A stretch of DNA of 64,000 bases from Moringa oleifera. Lineage: Eukaryota; Streptophyta; Magnoliopsida; Brassicales; Moringaceae. Positions 62,201 through 64,000 of the stretch are shown in pieces. The first letter of the stretch is position 1. Every line of letters begins with the position of its first letter. The notes beneath the pieces are model-generated. The model saw only the letters and a list, made by a program, of their open reading frames with translations. It did not search any database and was not told the origin of the DNA. The stretch lies in NCBI GenBank assembly GCA_021397835.1, contig JAJFZO010000229.1, positions 2,852,001 to 2,916,000 on the forward strand, in the 5' to 3' direction. Made by a program: the position numbers and the translations under genes.

Positions 62201-62775
62201 CGTGAACCAATGTATTTTTTTGCCTCATGAGGAAAAGTCACATTTGAGCATCTCGTGCAGACACCTAAGATTATATTTTATAACTGTGCAAGCTAATTTA
62301 TTAATTACCTTTTGTGTGACAAAATAGGGAGCTTTGGATCCAACAACACTAGCCTACTCCGTGGTAATTCTCGAAATCCAATGTTGTTAAGAGCATTATC
62401 TTAAAAAACAATGCCTATATAGATCATGTGGGAGTCTATGAGACTTTTAAAGAGAACACTGACTTTAATATAGTATGATTGCCTGGTTGTTACTTATTAA
62501 AAATGGGTGTGATTCTCCTTATCTTGTTGGTTGCTAGTGAACAGTAATATCAAAAGCATCTGTCTCTTGTTTTCATACAGAAAAATTGCAGGGTGACATG
62601 AATTCTTCTGAATAATCAACGCGTAAAGGACCTCAGTTTTTTTATTGTCGAATGCATGAACCTCTTATAATTTGCATAATTATCCGAACAATTCTCTTGT
62701 CTATGAGCATGTAGGTTTGACCTTGCACAAGGCATGTCATCTATGACTTTTCTATTGATTATCCATTCATATCTT
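59271..62775. other. Intergenic DNA upstream of the peroxidase gene
   Basis: No gene supported. It holds a (TA)n tract near 59753-59774, several poly-A/T runs, and a diverged ~37-bp duplication (61351-61386 and 61526-61563) sharing TCTTTTCTC and AAGTAGCTGCTCT. The sequence becomes less AT-rich towards the peroxidase. Confidence 0.5.
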
Positions 62776-62778
62776 CCC

Positions 62779-62787
62779 TATATATAT
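62779..62787 (+). promoter_or_regulatory. TATA box of the peroxidase gene
   Basis: TATATATAT lies about 90 bp before the preferred start codon at 62875, leaving room for a short leader. Confidence 0.6.
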
Positions 62788-62874
62788 GTGTTCTCTGAGT
62801 GCCATTAACGTCAATTGCTTAATATAGAAGATTAGGTATTCAATAAATCACACTTGATGTTGATTAGAGAAACA

Positions 62875-64000
62875 ATGAAAGTAGGGTTCTCGTTTCTTCT
62901 CTTCTTCTTTGTTCTTCCACTTGTATTAGCTGATCTTAGGGTCGGCTTTTACAGTTCTACCTGCCCCCGAGCGGAATCCATTGTGAGCCAAGTGGTGCAA
63001 AAGCATTTCGCTACTGATCCTTCCATAACAGCAGCTTTGCTTCGCATGCATTTTCATGACTGCTTCGTTAGGGTAAGATATATTTCAAGCTATTCAGAAT
63101 ACCCATCAAGTGTTCTTGATTTAAGCTCTTGCTGCATTCATTTTCTGTGTTTATATATTAATCTTTTACTCAACAATGTGGACTTGTTTTAGGGTTGTGA
63201 TGCGTCCATTCTTATCGACTCAACAAGCAGCAAGCAATCGGAGAAAGACGCAGGGCCAAACCAAACAGTACGTGGGTACGAGGTCATCGACAAGGCCAAG
63301 GCAGCCCTAGAGGCTCAATGCCCTTCAACTGTGTCCTGCGCAGACATCATAACACTGGCAACACGAGACTCAGTGGCTTTTGCCGGAGGGCCCAAATACG
63401 CCGTCCCAACTGGAAGACGTGATGGCCTAGTCTCAAATCCTGGAGAAGTTAACTTGCCAGGTCCCCAGTTCACCATACCTCAGGCACTGCAATCTTTCAG
63501 GGCCAAGAACCTGACCCTTAATGAAATGGTGACCCTCTTGGGCGCACACACGGTTGGCTTTGCACATTGCAGTTTCTTCCAAGACCGGCTGTCGAACTTC
63601 CAGGGAACTGGGCGTCCTGATCCTTCAATGGATCCTGCACTGGTTGCCAAGCTCAGTAAAACTTGTGGTGCAACATCTGGGGACCCAACTACATTTTTGG
63701 ACCAAGGCACACCAAATGTTTTTGACAACCAGTTCTACAGTCAGATTCTTTTGAAGAGAGGAATATTGCAGATAGACCAAGAGCTCGCTTCAGATGGATC
63801 TAGCAGAGGTATTGTGACAGGTTTTGCATCCAATGGGGTTGGATTCAAGAAGAGCTTTGCCGATGCAATGGTGAAAATGGGTAGCATAGATGTTCTTGTG
63901 GGCAATGCGGGAGAGATAAGGCAAAACTGTAGAGTTTTCAATAGCGGCAAGCCATCAGCCCCAAGCACCAAACCATCAACCCCAAGCGGCAAAACTTTAC
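62875..64000 (+). CDS. Class III secretory peroxidase, 3' end outside window
   Basis: Exon 1 62875-63072 and exon 2 from 63193 to the window edge join at FVR/GCD, the usual first-intron position. Seen: signal peptide [19 protein letters not shown] (1-19); catalytic Arg57 and distal His61 in [10 protein letters not shown]; the GCDASILID calcium/disulfide block; [19 protein letters not shown]; proximal haem ligand His185 in [12 protein letters not shown]; and the conserved end [14 protein letters not shown] near 303-316. Known: these enzymes use H2O2 to oxidise phenolics in the wall and apoplast, or generate reactive oxygen. An ATG at 62857 would add six residues (MLIRET) before the signal peptide; the 62875 start gives the cleaner signal. 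Odd: exon 2 runs through the positions where the ancestral second and third introns lie, and the frame continues past the normal end with a Ser/Pro/Lys/Thr-rich tail. The stop is beyond the window. Closest in feel to the PRX44/57 group (inference). Confidence 0.92.

Noticed and set aside
62857..62874. Upstream in-frame ATG of the peroxidase as the start
   Set aside because: It adds a polar MLIRET before the hydrophobic signal; the ATG at 62875 gives a standard signal peptide. Not excluded.

Overview
The window is nuclear DNA from a flowering plant, most likely a eudicot. It is AT-rich, genes are split by GT-AG introns, and it carries plant-specific families (Dof/CDF, class III peroxidase, PSY peptide) and plant transposon types (MULE, CACTA, PIF/Harbinger MITE, L1-type LINE, TRIM). 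I cannot name the species from sequence alone.

Layout. 1-1460: decayed Mutator-like (MULE) transposase on the minus strand, running off the left edge. 3105-23066: a 19-exon plus-strand gene for BRF1, the TFIIB-related subunit of the RNA polymerase III factor TFIIIB. Its 635 codons are spread over 20 kb because several introns exceed 2 kb; one holds a Harbinger-type MITE. 23.1-30.9 kb: AT-rich intergenic DNA with no supported gene. 30981-31482: a three-exon gene for a 93-residue secreted precursor ending in a PSY-type sulfated-peptide motif. 32.9-39.9 kb: a transposon nest made of an inverted, tandem cluster of miniature LTR retroelements (TRIM-like), a Ty3/gypsy integrase remnant, and a CACTA element with 3-bp target duplications. 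A 542-bp MULE-type MITE with a perfect 9-bp duplication sits inside the CACTA element, which also holds a GC-rich CATGCATGG minisatellite and an AT-rich ~140-bp array. 39.9-47.7 kb: very AT-rich intergenic DNA. 47893-50463: a two-exon Dof transcription factor of the CYCLING DOF FACTOR type. 52.9-53.1 kb: a small MULE remnant. 54-59.3 kb: a decayed L1-type LINE on the minus strand. 62875-64000: a class III peroxidase gene cut by the right edge.

The four protein genes are all on the plus strand and are functionally unrelated: Pol III transcription, peptide signalling, clock/flowering-type transcription control and cell-wall redox chemistry. This is ordinary for plant chromosomes; there is no operon logic. 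I found no convincing new multigene system. The most unusual items are the nested CACTA/MITE/minisatellite block, the inverted TRIM array with a long tRNA-iMet-complementary primer site, the PSY-like peptide gene, and the peroxidase with reduced introns and a Ser/Pro/Lys/Thr-rich C-terminal tail.
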